Made by a program: the position numbers and the translations under genes | Assembly: GCA_026415015.1 (NCBI GenBank) | Contig: JAOAHW010000070.1 | Location: forward strand, 1 to 9,110 | Source: Syntrophorhabdaceae bacterium | Lineage (GTDB): Bacteria; Desulfobacterota; Syntrophorhabdia; Syntrophorhabdales; Syntrophorhabdaceae | Length of the DNA: 9,110 nt | Direction of reading: 5' to 3' | The notes under the pieces: generated by a model | Database searches by the model: none | What the model was told of the DNA's origin: nothing | Seen by the model: only the letters and a program-made list of their open reading frames with translations | In this document: piece by piece, positions 1 to 5,864 of the stretch | Layout: each line of letters starts with the position of its first letter | Numbering within the stretch: the stretch's first letter is position 1

Positions 1-114
1 TATCATAAACCAAAGAGCATAGAGGATATTATAGACCATACAGTTGGGAAGGTTTTAGATTTCATGGATATTGAACATAATATTTTCAGGAGATGGGATG
101 GGAAGATAGACTAA
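1..114 (+). CDS. ubiX: UbiX-type flavin prenyltransferase, C-terminal end (5' truncated by window edge)
   Basis: Frame 1 is open from the first base to TAA at 112-114 and gives 37 residues beginning YHKPKSIEDIIDH and ending RRWDGKID. The pattern of a tyrosine, 'KP.SIEDIIDH..GKVLD', then 'IEHN.F.RW' is the usual C-terminal signature of UbiX/Pad1 flavoproteins. These transfer a dimethylallyl group to reduced FMN to make the prenylated FMN used by UbiD-family decarboxylases. They are normally about 190-200 residues, so roughly four fifths of the gene lies upstream and neither the FMN-binding nor the prenyl-phosphate site can be checked. No ubiD gene is visible. The stop codon lies inside the first unit of a 7-base tandem repeat. 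It could be a paralogue with a different partner decarboxylase; the family call is fairly safe, the exact role is not. Confidence 0.8.
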   Translation, partial: YHKPKSIEDIIDHTVGKVLDFMDIEHNIFRRWDGKID

Positions 115-139
115 AGACTATAGACTATAGACTAAAGAC
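109..139 (+). repeat. 7-bp tandem repeat GACTAWA, four copies plus a partial fifth
   Basis: Units GACTAAA (109-115), GACTATA (116-122), GACTATA (123-129) and GACTAAA (130-136) follow head to tail, with GAC at 137-139 as the start of a fifth. Outer and inner units form matching pairs. The array begins inside the last sense codon of ubiX and contains its TAA stop. It is not a direct part of either flanking protein. Its function is unknown; one unit boundary supplies a -35-like hexamer (see the promoter entry). Confidence 0.9.
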
Positions 140-149
140 CATATATAAT
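121..149 (+). promoter_or_regulatory. Candidate sigma-70 promoter for ilvD, built into the heptamer repeat
   Basis: TAGACT at 121-126 matches the TTGACA consensus at four of six positions, and TATAAT at 144-149 is a perfect -10. The spacer between them is exactly 17 bases. The -35 spans the junction of the second and third heptamer units. Transcription would start near 156 and leave a leader of roughly 94 bases before ilvD. A second TATAAT at 210-215 exists, but its only -35-like hexamer (TTGAAA, 192-197) is 12 bases away, too close for a standard promoter. The leader contains no ATG, so there is no evident leader peptide of the kind that attenuates ilv operons in enterics. Confidence 0.4.
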
Positions 150-238
150 AGTTTAAGGCCTTTAATACCTTTATAAAATCTCTTAAAAATCTTGAAATAT
201 CTTTTTCACTATAATAATCTTGTGTCTGATACCATTTT

Positions 239-245
239 AGGAGGG
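239..245 (+). promoter_or_regulatory. Shine-Dalgarno site of ilvD
   Basis: AGGAGGG lies four bases before the ATG at 250. This strong match fixes the start there rather than at the in-frame Met6 codon (265), which would be about 19 bases from it. Confidence 0.85.
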
Positions 246-249
246 CGAG

Positions 250-1911
250 ATGAGGTCAGAGAGGATGAAAAAGGGTATAGAAAAGGCACCTCACAGGAGT
301 CTTTTCTATGCTATGGGGTATACAAAAGAAGAGATAGAAAAGCCAATTATAGGTATAGCAAACTCTGCTAATGAGCTTATCCCTGGCCATATTCACCTTG
401 ACAGGATTGTCCAGGCAGTAAAAGATTCTATAAGGATGGCTGGTGGGACACCAATGGAATTTTCTACTATAGGTATATGCGATGGTATAGCCATGAATCA
501 CGAGGGTATGAAATACTCCCTTGGTTCAAGAGAGCTCATCTGTGACTCTGTGGAGGTCATGTGCAAGGCATATCCCTTTGACGGGCTTGTCCTTGTACCC
601 AATTGCGATAAGATTATACCAGGTATGATGATGGCGGCCATGCGTCTTAATATCCCTGCCATAATGATAAGTGGCGGCCCCATGCTTGCCGGTAGGTTTA
701 TGGGGAAGAAGGTCGACCTCATATCTGTCTTTGAGGGTGTAGGCAGGGTTGCAAGCGGAACCATGACAGAGGAAGAACTATGCATTCTTGAAGAGTGTGC
801 ATGCCCTGGGGCAGGCTCATGTGCAGGGATGTTTACAGCCAATTCCATGAACTGTCTCTCAGAGGCCCTTGGTATTGCCTTACCTGGCAATGGAACAATC
901 CCGGCTGTCCATGCAGCCCGCATAAGACTTGCCAGATTGGCAGGCTTAAGGATTATGGAGCTTGTAAAAAAGGATATCAAGCCTCGTGATATTATGACAG
1001 TAGATGCATTCAGAAATGCCATAGCCGTTGATATGGCATTTGGTGGCTCATCCAATACAGCCCTTCATCTACCTGCCATTGCCCATGAAGGGGGTATAAG
1101 ATTGCCCCTTACCCTGTTTGATGAGATATCTGAAAGTGTCCCCCACCTATGCAATATGAGCCCTGCGGGTTATCATCGACTTGAGGACCTAAATGATGCA
1201 GGAGGTGTCTATGCCATAATGAAGGAACTATCAAAGAAGGATCTCATAAACAAAAAATGCCTTACAGTCGCAGGAAAGAAGGTAGGCGATATTATAAAGA
1301 ATATAGTCGTTACTGACCATGAGGTAATACACCCAGTAAATAATCCATACCATGAAAAAGGCGGTCTTGCAGTCCTCACTGGTAGTCTTGCACCTGACGG
1401 TTCTATTGTAAAAAGAATAGGTGTATCAAAGGACATATGGCATTTTGTGGGTAAGGCAAGGGTCTTTGAGAGCGAGGAAGAGGCAGGGACAGCTATAATG
1501 AACGGCGATATAAAGCCAGGTGATGCAGTAATAATAAGATATGAAGGCCCAAAGGGTGGCCCTGGGATGAGGGAGATGTTAACACCCACAAGCATCCTTG
1601 CAGGCAGGGGCCTTGACCTGTCATGCGCCCTTATTACAGATGGCAGGTTTTCAGGCGGGACAAGGGGACTATGTATAGGTCATGTATCCCCTGAGGCAGC
1701 AGAGGGTGGCCCTATTGCATTCATTAAGGATGGAGATAAGATCGAGATAGACCTTATAGAAAAGACCATCAATCTTGTTGTTTCGGCAAAGGAGATGGAA
1801 AAAAGAAAAAAATCCTGGAAGAGGCCTGAACCAAAGATAAAAGATGGTTATATGTCAAGATATGCCCAGATGGTAACATCTGCTGCCACAGGTGCGGTAT
1901 TTAAGACCTGA
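250..1911 (+). CDS. ilvD: Dihydroxy-acid dehydratase
   Basis: IlvD removes water from 2,3-dihydroxyisovalerate and 2,3-dihydroxy-3-methylvalerate to give the 2-keto acids leading to valine/leucine and isoleucine; it is cytoplasmic. At 553 residues it is the short form, full length, and lacks the insertions of the roughly 616-residue E. coli protein. Visible signatures are CDGIAM (Cys77), NCDK at 118-121 (a cluster cysteine and the Mg-binding lysine), CPGAGSC at 185-191 with the second cluster cysteine, YEGPKGGPGM at 431-440, and DGRFSGGT at 464-471 with Ser468 as the expected catalytic base. The position that is cysteine in plant-type [2Fe-2S] enzymes reads PGH (45-47), as in the E. coli enzyme, so an oxygen-labile [4Fe-4S] cluster is inferred. 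The start has a strong Shine-Dalgarno site. No other ilv or leu gene is adjacent. Its relatives are sugar-acid dehydratases (Edd and similar), but the overall motif set is IlvD-like. Confidence 0.97.
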   Translation: MRSERMKKGIEKAPHRSLFYAMGYTKEEIEKPIIGIANSANELIPGHIHLDRIVQAVKDSIRMAGGTPMEFSTIGICDGIAMNHEGMKYSLGSRELICDSVEVMCKAYPFDGLVLVPNCDKIIPGMMMAAMRLNIPAIMISGGPMLAGRFMGKKVDLISVFEGVGRVASGTMTEEELCILEECACPGAGSCAGMFTANSMNCLSEALGIALPGNGTIPAVHAARIRLARLAGLRIMELVKKDIKPRDIMTVDAFRNAIAVDMAFGGSSNTALHLPAIAHEGGIRLPLTLFDEISESVPHLCNMSPAGYHRLEDLNDAGGVYAIMKELSKKDLINKKCLTVAGKKVGDIIKNIVVTDHEVIHPVNNPYHEKGGLAVLTGSLAPDGSIVKRIGVSKDIWHFVGKARVFESEEEAGTAIMNGDIKPGDAVIIRYEGPKGGPGMREMLTPTSILAGRGLDLSCALITDGRFSGGTRGLCIGHVSPEAAEGGPIAFIKDGDKIEIDLIEKTINLVVSAKEMEKRKKSWKRPEPKIKDGYMSRYAQMVTSAATGAVFKT

Positions 1912-1943
1912 TTTTGGGTCTTTAAAGGCCCTAAAATAAGGGC
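1901..1943 (+). terminator. Overlapping hairpins at the 3' end of ilvD, possible weak terminator
   Basis: Three mutually overlapping stem-loops can form. The first pairs AAGACC (1903-1908) with GGTCTT (1917-1922). The second pairs TTTTGGGTCT (1912-1921) with AGGCCC and AAAA (1926-1936), with one bulged T and a G-T wobble. The third pairs GCCCT (1928-1932) with AGGGC (1939-1943). No T-run follows any of them, so a classical rho-independent terminator is not demonstrated. The structure could instead stabilise the ilvD mRNA end. Confidence 0.35.
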
Positions 1944-1989
1944 AGATAAGTAAAAACCATATTGTCCCTTGTTGCCAGGATTGGATTCA

Positions 1990-2014
1990 TTAAATAAAAT
2001 GGTTTTTTATTTAA
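1990..2014. repeat. Perfect AT-only inverted repeat, 10-bp arms with 5-base loop
   Basis: TTAAATAAAA (1990-1999) and TTTTATTTAA (2005-2014) are exact reverse complements around the loop TGGTT. It lies between ilvD and the cyclase gene. An alternative pairing is available: AAAAACCAT (1952-1960) is complementary to ATGGTTTTT (1999-2007), which uses the loop and part of the right arm. It may be a bidirectional terminator-like element or an operator; the sequence does not decide. Confidence 0.5.
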
Positions 2015-2017
2015 GAA

Positions 2018-2060
2018 TATAATATTAAACTGCGATAATAATAAGCAGCAATTATATAAT
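2018..2060 (+). promoter_or_regulatory. Two -10-like TATAAT hexamers upstream of the cyclase gene
   Basis: Perfect TATAAT hexamers occur at 2018-2023 and 2055-2060. No good TTGACA-like hexamer sits 16-18 bases upstream of either. In this very AT-rich spacer chance matches are expected, so this only marks where a promoter could be. Confidence 0.2.
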
Positions 2061-2077
2061 TAATACAGTAAAATATC

Positions 2078-3985
2078 TTGACTGGGACAAACAGGACAGT
2101 GAAGGGGCTTGTCAAAGGGACAGAAGTAAGACACAATAACATAAGGGTTCTTCCATCAAGAACAAAAAAATCCTATATTAAAAGCACAGTCTGTGGCACA
2201 GAAGAAAGCAATGACCACGGAGAACTACTAAAACTTATACTAACCCTTTCAACAAATTTTATAATTTTATCCCCTGAAGATACAGATGACGGTATTGTGG
2301 ATGTCTTAAAGTCTATTGGAAGATATGCAAATGTTGATAGAAGCTATGTTTTTCAATTCTCCGATGACGGAAAATATATAAGTAATACCCATGAATGGTG
2401 CGTAAAGGGTATATTGTCTCAGAAAAAAAAGTTACAGAATATTTCATCAGATAGTATGCCCTGGTTTTGTGGCAAGATTAAAAACCTTGAGATTATCCAT
2501 ATACCTGACATAGATGACATCCCCCTTGATGCCATTGAAGAAAAGAGAAGTCTATCCTCACAGAAAATCATGTCTATAATTGCCGTGCCTATTGTAACAG
2601 GATATAAAGCAATAGGCTTTTTAGGGTTTGAGAGTATCAGAAAAAAAACAACATGGTCAGAAAATATTATTTCCCTACTTAAAATTGTAGGTGAGATATT
2701 TGCCAATGCCTTATTAAGAAAACAGATGGCCCTATCCCTCCAGGCCAGCGAGTCAAAATACAGAAATATCTTTGAAAACGCCACAGAAGGTATCTTCCAG
2801 ATTAGAAACGACGGCAATATCTTAAGTGTCAACACATCCTTTTCTGATATGTATGGGTATGAATCACCAGACGTTCTGATAGGCAAGGTGAGTATAGATA
2901 GGCACTTTTTTGCAGACAAGGATGAATACAATAGATTAAAACATATACTTGAAGAGAAAGGTTCTGTGAAAGGGTATGAGATTCTAAGCAGAAAGAAAGA
3001 TGGAACCTTGTTCTGGATATCGCTAAATGCCCGTGCAGTCCGTAATGAAAAAAATCAGATAATATATTTAGAAGGTACTGTGGAAAACATAAATGAGCGT
3101 AAACAGATAGAATTGATGTTAAAAGAATCAGAGGAGCGATACAGAATTCTTACAGAGCAGTCACCTGTGGGCATATATCTTATACAGGATGGTCTTTTTA
3201 GATACGTAAATAAGACTTTTGCAGAGATACACGGATATGACCCTGAAGAGATAATCAATAAACTATCACCAAGAGACTTAACTATTGTAGAAGAGGGCAC
3301 ATCCATAGAAAAGATTGTGAGAGATTTATGGGATGATAAAGGTGGTATGAGACTCGAAATTCTGGCACGGAGAAAAGATGGTACAGTGAGAAACGGAGAG
3401 ATCTATGGGTCAAAGGTAATATATAATGGAAAACCTGCTGTATTGGGTACAATGCTTGATATCACAGAAAAGAAGCAGATGGAGGAGAGGCTTAAAGCCC
3501 TTTCAATAACCGATGAACTCACAGGCCTATTAAACAGGAGGGGTTTTTTTACCTTAGCGGAGCAGCAGCTTAAGATGGCAAGACGACTCGGGAAAGAATT
3601 GATTTTATTTTTCATTGATATGGATGGATTAAAATGGATAAACGATAATATAGGACATCAAGAAGGTGATAAGGCCTTAATTACCCTTGCAAAGGCACTA
3701 AAAGATACATTCAGAGAATCAGATATCATAGGCAGACTTGGCGGTGATGAGTTTGCAGTATTTGCTTTATCAACAGGCTCTACAAACCCTGATTTGCTTG
3801 TTAAAAGATTGAACTTCTCTGTTGATAATTACAATACTACAGAGCAGCTTGCCCATAAGATCAGTTTCAGTATAGGCTTTGTCAAATACGACCCGATGAA
3901 TCATAATTCTTTAGATGATCTTATATTAGTCGCTGATAACATCATGTATGCTGAAAAGAAAAAGAAAAAGGGGATAGAAAACTAA
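2078..3985 (+). CDS. GAF-PAS-PAS-GGDEF diguanylate cyclase
   Basis: The 635-residue protein should condense two GTP into cyclic di-GMP. It has no transmembrane segment, so it is a cytoplasmic sensor. Domain order: a poorly defined N-terminus (1-45), a GAF-like domain (about 50-215), PAS-1 (about 227-345), PAS-2 (about 352-468), then GGDEF (about 472-635). The catalytic motif GGDEF is intact at 555-559, with the metal-binding IDMDGLKW at 513-520 and DELTGLLNRRGF at 479-490. The inhibitory RxxD site (RESD, 546-549) sits exactly five residues before GGDEF, so product feedback is expected. There is no EAL domain. The start is uncertain: a TAA lies in frame at 2069-2071, TTG at 2078 is the first possible start and GTG at 2099 the second, neither with a good Shine-Dalgarno site. 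No in-frame ATG occurs before Met127, which is already inside GAF. The ligands of the GAF and PAS domains cannot be read from sequence. The next gene is a chemoreceptor, 72 bases downstream. Confidence 0.92.
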   Translation: MTGTNRTVKGLVKGTEVRHNNIRVLPSRTKKSYIKSTVCGTEESNDHGELLKLILTLSTNFIILSPEDTDDGIVDVLKSIGRYANVDRSYVFQFSDDGKYISNTHEWCVKGILSQKKKLQNISSDSMPWFCGKIKNLEIIHIPDIDDIPLDAIEEKRSLSSQKIMSIIAVPIVTGYKAIGFLGFESIRKKTTWSENIISLLKIVGEIFANALLRKQMALSLQASESKYRNIFENATEGIFQIRNDGNILSVNTSFSDMYGYESPDVLIGKVSIDRHFFADKDEYNRLKHILEEKGSVKGYEILSRKKDGTLFWISLNARAVRNEKNQIIYLEGTVENINERKQIELMLKESEERYRILTEQSPVGIYLIQDGLFRYVNKTFAEIHGYDPEEIINKLSPRDLTIVEEGTSIEKIVRDLWDDKGGMRLEILARRKDGTVRNGEIYGSKVIYNGKPAVLGTMLDITEKKQMEERLKALSITDELTGLLNRRGFFTLAEQQLKMARRLGKELILFFIDMDGLKWINDNIGHQEGDKALITLAKALKDTFRESDIIGRLGGDEFAVFALSTGSTNPDLLVKRLNFSVDNYNTTEQLAHKISFSIGFVKYDPMNHNSLDDLILVADNIMYAEKKKKKGIEN

Positions 3986-4019
3986 ACCTTGAAGATGGAT
4001 TAAGGCCTTTACACAACCC

Positions 4020-4039
4020 TTGAATTATAATTAATTCAA
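4020..4039. promoter_or_regulatory. Dyad (8-bp arms) enclosing a TATAAT box, upstream of the chemoreceptor
   Basis: TTGAATTA (4020-4027) and TAATTCAA (4032-4039) are exact reverse complements around TAAT. A perfect TATAAT lies across the centre at 4026-4031. A start of transcription near 4038-4040 would give a leader of about 20 bases, nearly all of it the G-run and ribosome site. The only -35-like hexamer seen is TTTACA at 4008-4013, 12 bases from the TATAAT, which is too close. The dyad could be an operator over the -10, or a small terminator-like hairpin for the upstream gene without a T-run. Confidence 0.35.
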
Positions 4040-4046
4040 TCAAATA

Positions 4047-4056
4047 GGGGGGGGGG
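4047..4056 (+). repeat. G10 homopolymer in the ribosome-binding position of the chemoreceptor gene
   Basis: Ten consecutive G end two bases before the ATG at 4058, with a single A between. No other Shine-Dalgarno-like sequence is present, so the run itself must pair with the CCUCC of 16S rRNA, with a G-U wobble. Its length sets the distance between the pairing site and upstream sequence, and such tracts are prone to slippage. Confidence 0.85.
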
Positions 4057-4057
4057 A

Positions 4058-5722
4058 ATGGGTTTCATAAAAAAACAGATACTTATTATTTTATTATTGG
4101 TTATTTTGAACGCAACTATATCCATTTTATCAATCTATTCCATATGGGAAACTACAAAGGTAAATGACAAATCTGTTAATAAAATCAAAAACTTACAAGA
4201 AACTGTCATTTCTATTGAAAATACAAATGTCATCTTCAAAATTCAAGTGCAGGAATGGAAAAATGTCCTCATCAGAGGCATGGATCCTGAGTTATTCGAT
4301 AAACACTGGAAGGCTTTTGAGAAAAGAGAAGAAGAACTAAAAAAATCACTTGATGGCATAAGCGAGAAATTCAAATCTTTGGGTATGATAAAGGAAACAG
4401 AGGCCCTTCAGGATATTCTTAAAAAACATGAAGAATTAGGCAAAAGATACAGAGAGGCTCTCGCCATTTATGATCGTAATGATAACTCTACACATCAAAA
4501 AGTGGACAAAAAACTAAGGGGTATTGATAGGCCAACTGATGAATCTTTGAAAAAATTAGTTCAAGAATTAAAATCAACCATTAGCGAATTAATAAAAAAA
4601 GAAAGGGAAACATCTTTAAACACAAGCAAAAAATTTATGCTCCTCATTGTGTTCTTATCTACTCTATTTTTATTCATTGGACTCTTCTTCCTCTATAAAA
4701 CTAAGGCTGAACTTATTTCAAAACTTGGAGCAGATCCAGAAAAAGTTGTTGAAATATCAAAGTCTATTGCCGATGGTTATTTGTATATTAAGATTGACAA
4801 AAGGCCTGAAGATAATACAAGCATAATAAATGCCCTTTCAATAATTCTCAAAAATTACAATGAAATTATTAATAGGATTAATAAGATTGTTTTGGCAGTG
4901 ACTGGCTCTACTGAAAATTTAAAAAATAGAGCTGAGAAAGCTTCAGAGGATGCACAAGGCCTTTCTTCTCAGGCATATCAGATTGCAACAGCAGCAGAGG
5001 AAATGAGCCAGACAATAACAGATATAGCACGAAATACAGTCCAAGCAAAAGAAAGCGCAAAAGAAGCTATGGAAACTGCAAATAGAGGAAAAATGCTATC
5101 AGATGATGCCATAAAAGTTGTTGATGGGGTTTATAAATCTACTGCTGAACTTTCAGAGGTTGTTAATAGATTAAATAACAGGGCTGATGAGATTGGAGAG
5201 ATTATTACTGTAATAAAAGATATAGCAGACCAAACAAATCTCCTTGCTTTAAATGCTGCTATTGAGGCAGCAAGAGCAGGTGAACAGGGAAGAGGTTTTG
5301 CAGTGGTGGCTGATGAAGTTCGCAAACTTGCAGAAAGAACAATTAAGGCAACAGATGAAATATCTGAAAAAATTGTAAATATACAAAATGAATCTGTGGC
5401 AACGAGCAAATCTATGGACATATCTTTAAAGAATGTGACAAGGGCAAATGATTTTATCAAAAATCTCGGGATTTCTCTTGTTAATATTGTTGATTCTATA
5501 AATAGTGTAGAAAACCAGATTGCAATTATAGCAACAGCAGTAGATGAACAGTCTTCTGTAAGTGAAGAAGTGGCAAAAAGCATAGATAAGACATCATTGA
5601 TTGCAAAAGATATGGAAACAATCTCTTCAGAGGTAATGAAAAGTGTGAAAGAACTTACAAAAATAGTTGAAGATTTAAGAGATGCTACAGCAGGCTTTAA
5701 AACAGATAAGGGTTACTTATAA
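4058..5722 (+). CDS. Methyl-accepting chemotaxis protein (two-transmembrane receptor)
   Basis: The 554-residue protein is a membrane chemoreceptor that signals to CheA/CheW. It starts with a short basic leader (MGFIKKQ), then TM1 (about 8-29), a predicted all-helical extracytoplasmic domain (about 31-190), TM2 (about 193-213), and a HAMP-like linker (about 214-270) of the variant containing LGADPEKV and IADGYL. The cytoplasmic coiled coil follows, with the conserved hairpin tip DQTNLLALNAAIEAARAG at 391-408 and GRGFAVVADEVRKLAERT at 411-428. Glutamate-rich candidate methylation patches lie near ATAAEEMSQT (310-319) and ATAVDEQSSVSEEV (492-505). There is no C-terminal NWETF-like CheR-docking pentapeptide. 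The sensor domain contains QVQEWKN..IRG..PELF (63-80), a pattern I recall from four-helix-bundle-type receptors; its ligand is unknown. No che or flagellar gene is visible. It is AT-rich outside the conserved tip. The start is fixed by the membrane anchor and is the only ATG near the G10 tract. Confidence 0.95.
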   Translation: MGFIKKQILIILLLVILNATISILSIYSIWETTKVNDKSVNKIKNLQETVISIENTNVIFKIQVQEWKNVLIRGMDPELFDKHWKAFEKREEELKKSLDGISEKFKSLGMIKETEALQDILKKHEELGKRYREALAIYDRNDNSTHQKVDKKLRGIDRPTDESLKKLVQELKSTISELIKKERETSLNTSKKFMLLIVFLSTLFLFIGLFFLYKTKAELISKLGADPEKVVEISKSIADGYLYIKIDKRPEDNTSIINALSIILKNYNEIINRINKIVLAVTGSTENLKNRAEKASEDAQGLSSQAYQIATAAEEMSQTITDIARNTVQAKESAKEAMETANRGKMLSDDAIKVVDGVYKSTAELSEVVNRLNNRADEIGEIITVIKDIADQTNLLALNAAIEAARAGEQGRGFAVVADEVRKLAERTIKATDEISEKIVNIQNESVATSKSMDISLKNVTRANDFIKNLGISLVNIVDSINSVENQIAIIATAVDEQSSVSEEVAKSIDKTSLIAKDMETISSEVMKSVKELTKIVEDLRDATAGFKTDKGYL

Positions 5723-5776
5723 TTATAGACAATAATTCCAAGCCGTTAGCCTGTTTTTCTAAAAAAGAGTGCTTTG

Positions 5777-5809
5777 AGAAATTTCTGAATCAGTTTTTTT
5801 CTTTTTTTT
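5777..5809 (+). terminator. Palindrome followed by T-tracts, probable weak terminator after the chemoreceptor gene
   Basis: AGAAATTTCT (5777-5786) is a perfect 10-base palindrome, followed by seven T (5794-5800), a C and eight T (5802-5809). A longer-range pairing of AAAAAAGA (5761-5768) with TCTTTTTT (5800-5807) would enclose it. Stem strength is low because it is almost all A-T and the palindrome leaves little loop. It is a plausible but not proven rho-independent terminator separating the receptor from glyQ. Confidence 0.35.
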
Positions 5810-5837
5810 ACAAAAATATGGAAAAATTATCTTCTCT

Positions 5838-5843
5838 TATGAT
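5838..5843 (+). promoter_or_regulatory. Possible -10 element of the glyQ-glyS-ppdK unit
   Basis: TATGAT lies 21 bases before the glyQ ATG, downstream of the T-tracts. No convincing -35 is found at 16-18 bases. The leader is too short for a T-box riboswitch. Confidence 0.2.
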
Positions 5844-5864
5844 ATACAAAGAAGAATCAAAGCC

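Noticed and set aside
153..164. TTAAGGCCTTTA, also at 4000-4011, as a shared intergenic operator
   Set aside because: The same 12 bases occur in two spacers, but close variants built on AGGCCT also occur inside coding sequence (for example in the cyclase gene near 3670 and the receptor near 4960). It is more likely background than a regulatory site.
115..249. Attenuator leader peptide or T-box upstream of ilvD
   Set aside because: The spacer has no ATG, no run of Ile/Leu/Val codons and no terminator hairpin with a T-run.
795..989. Plus-strand 64-codon frame inside ilvD
   Set aside because: It is out of frame within the conserved Fe-S region of ilvD and has no independent support.
256..1595. 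Several minus-strand open frames of 81-185 codons opposite ilvD
   Set aside because: They run antisense to a strongly conserved gene, show no recognisable family and have no ribosome sites worth noting; they are shadows of the ilvD coding frame. The same applies to the antisense frames over the cyclase, receptor, glyQ and glyS.
2641..2648. A8 run in the cyclase gene (another lies near 2423) as a slippage site
   Set aside because: Lysine-rich AAA codons in an AT-rich gene produce such runs by chance; the frame is intact and there is no alternative frame product of interest.
5723..5864. T-box riboswitch ahead of glyQ
   Set aside because: The spacer is only 142 bases, much of it T-tract, and no specifier-loop or antiterminator structure could be recognised.
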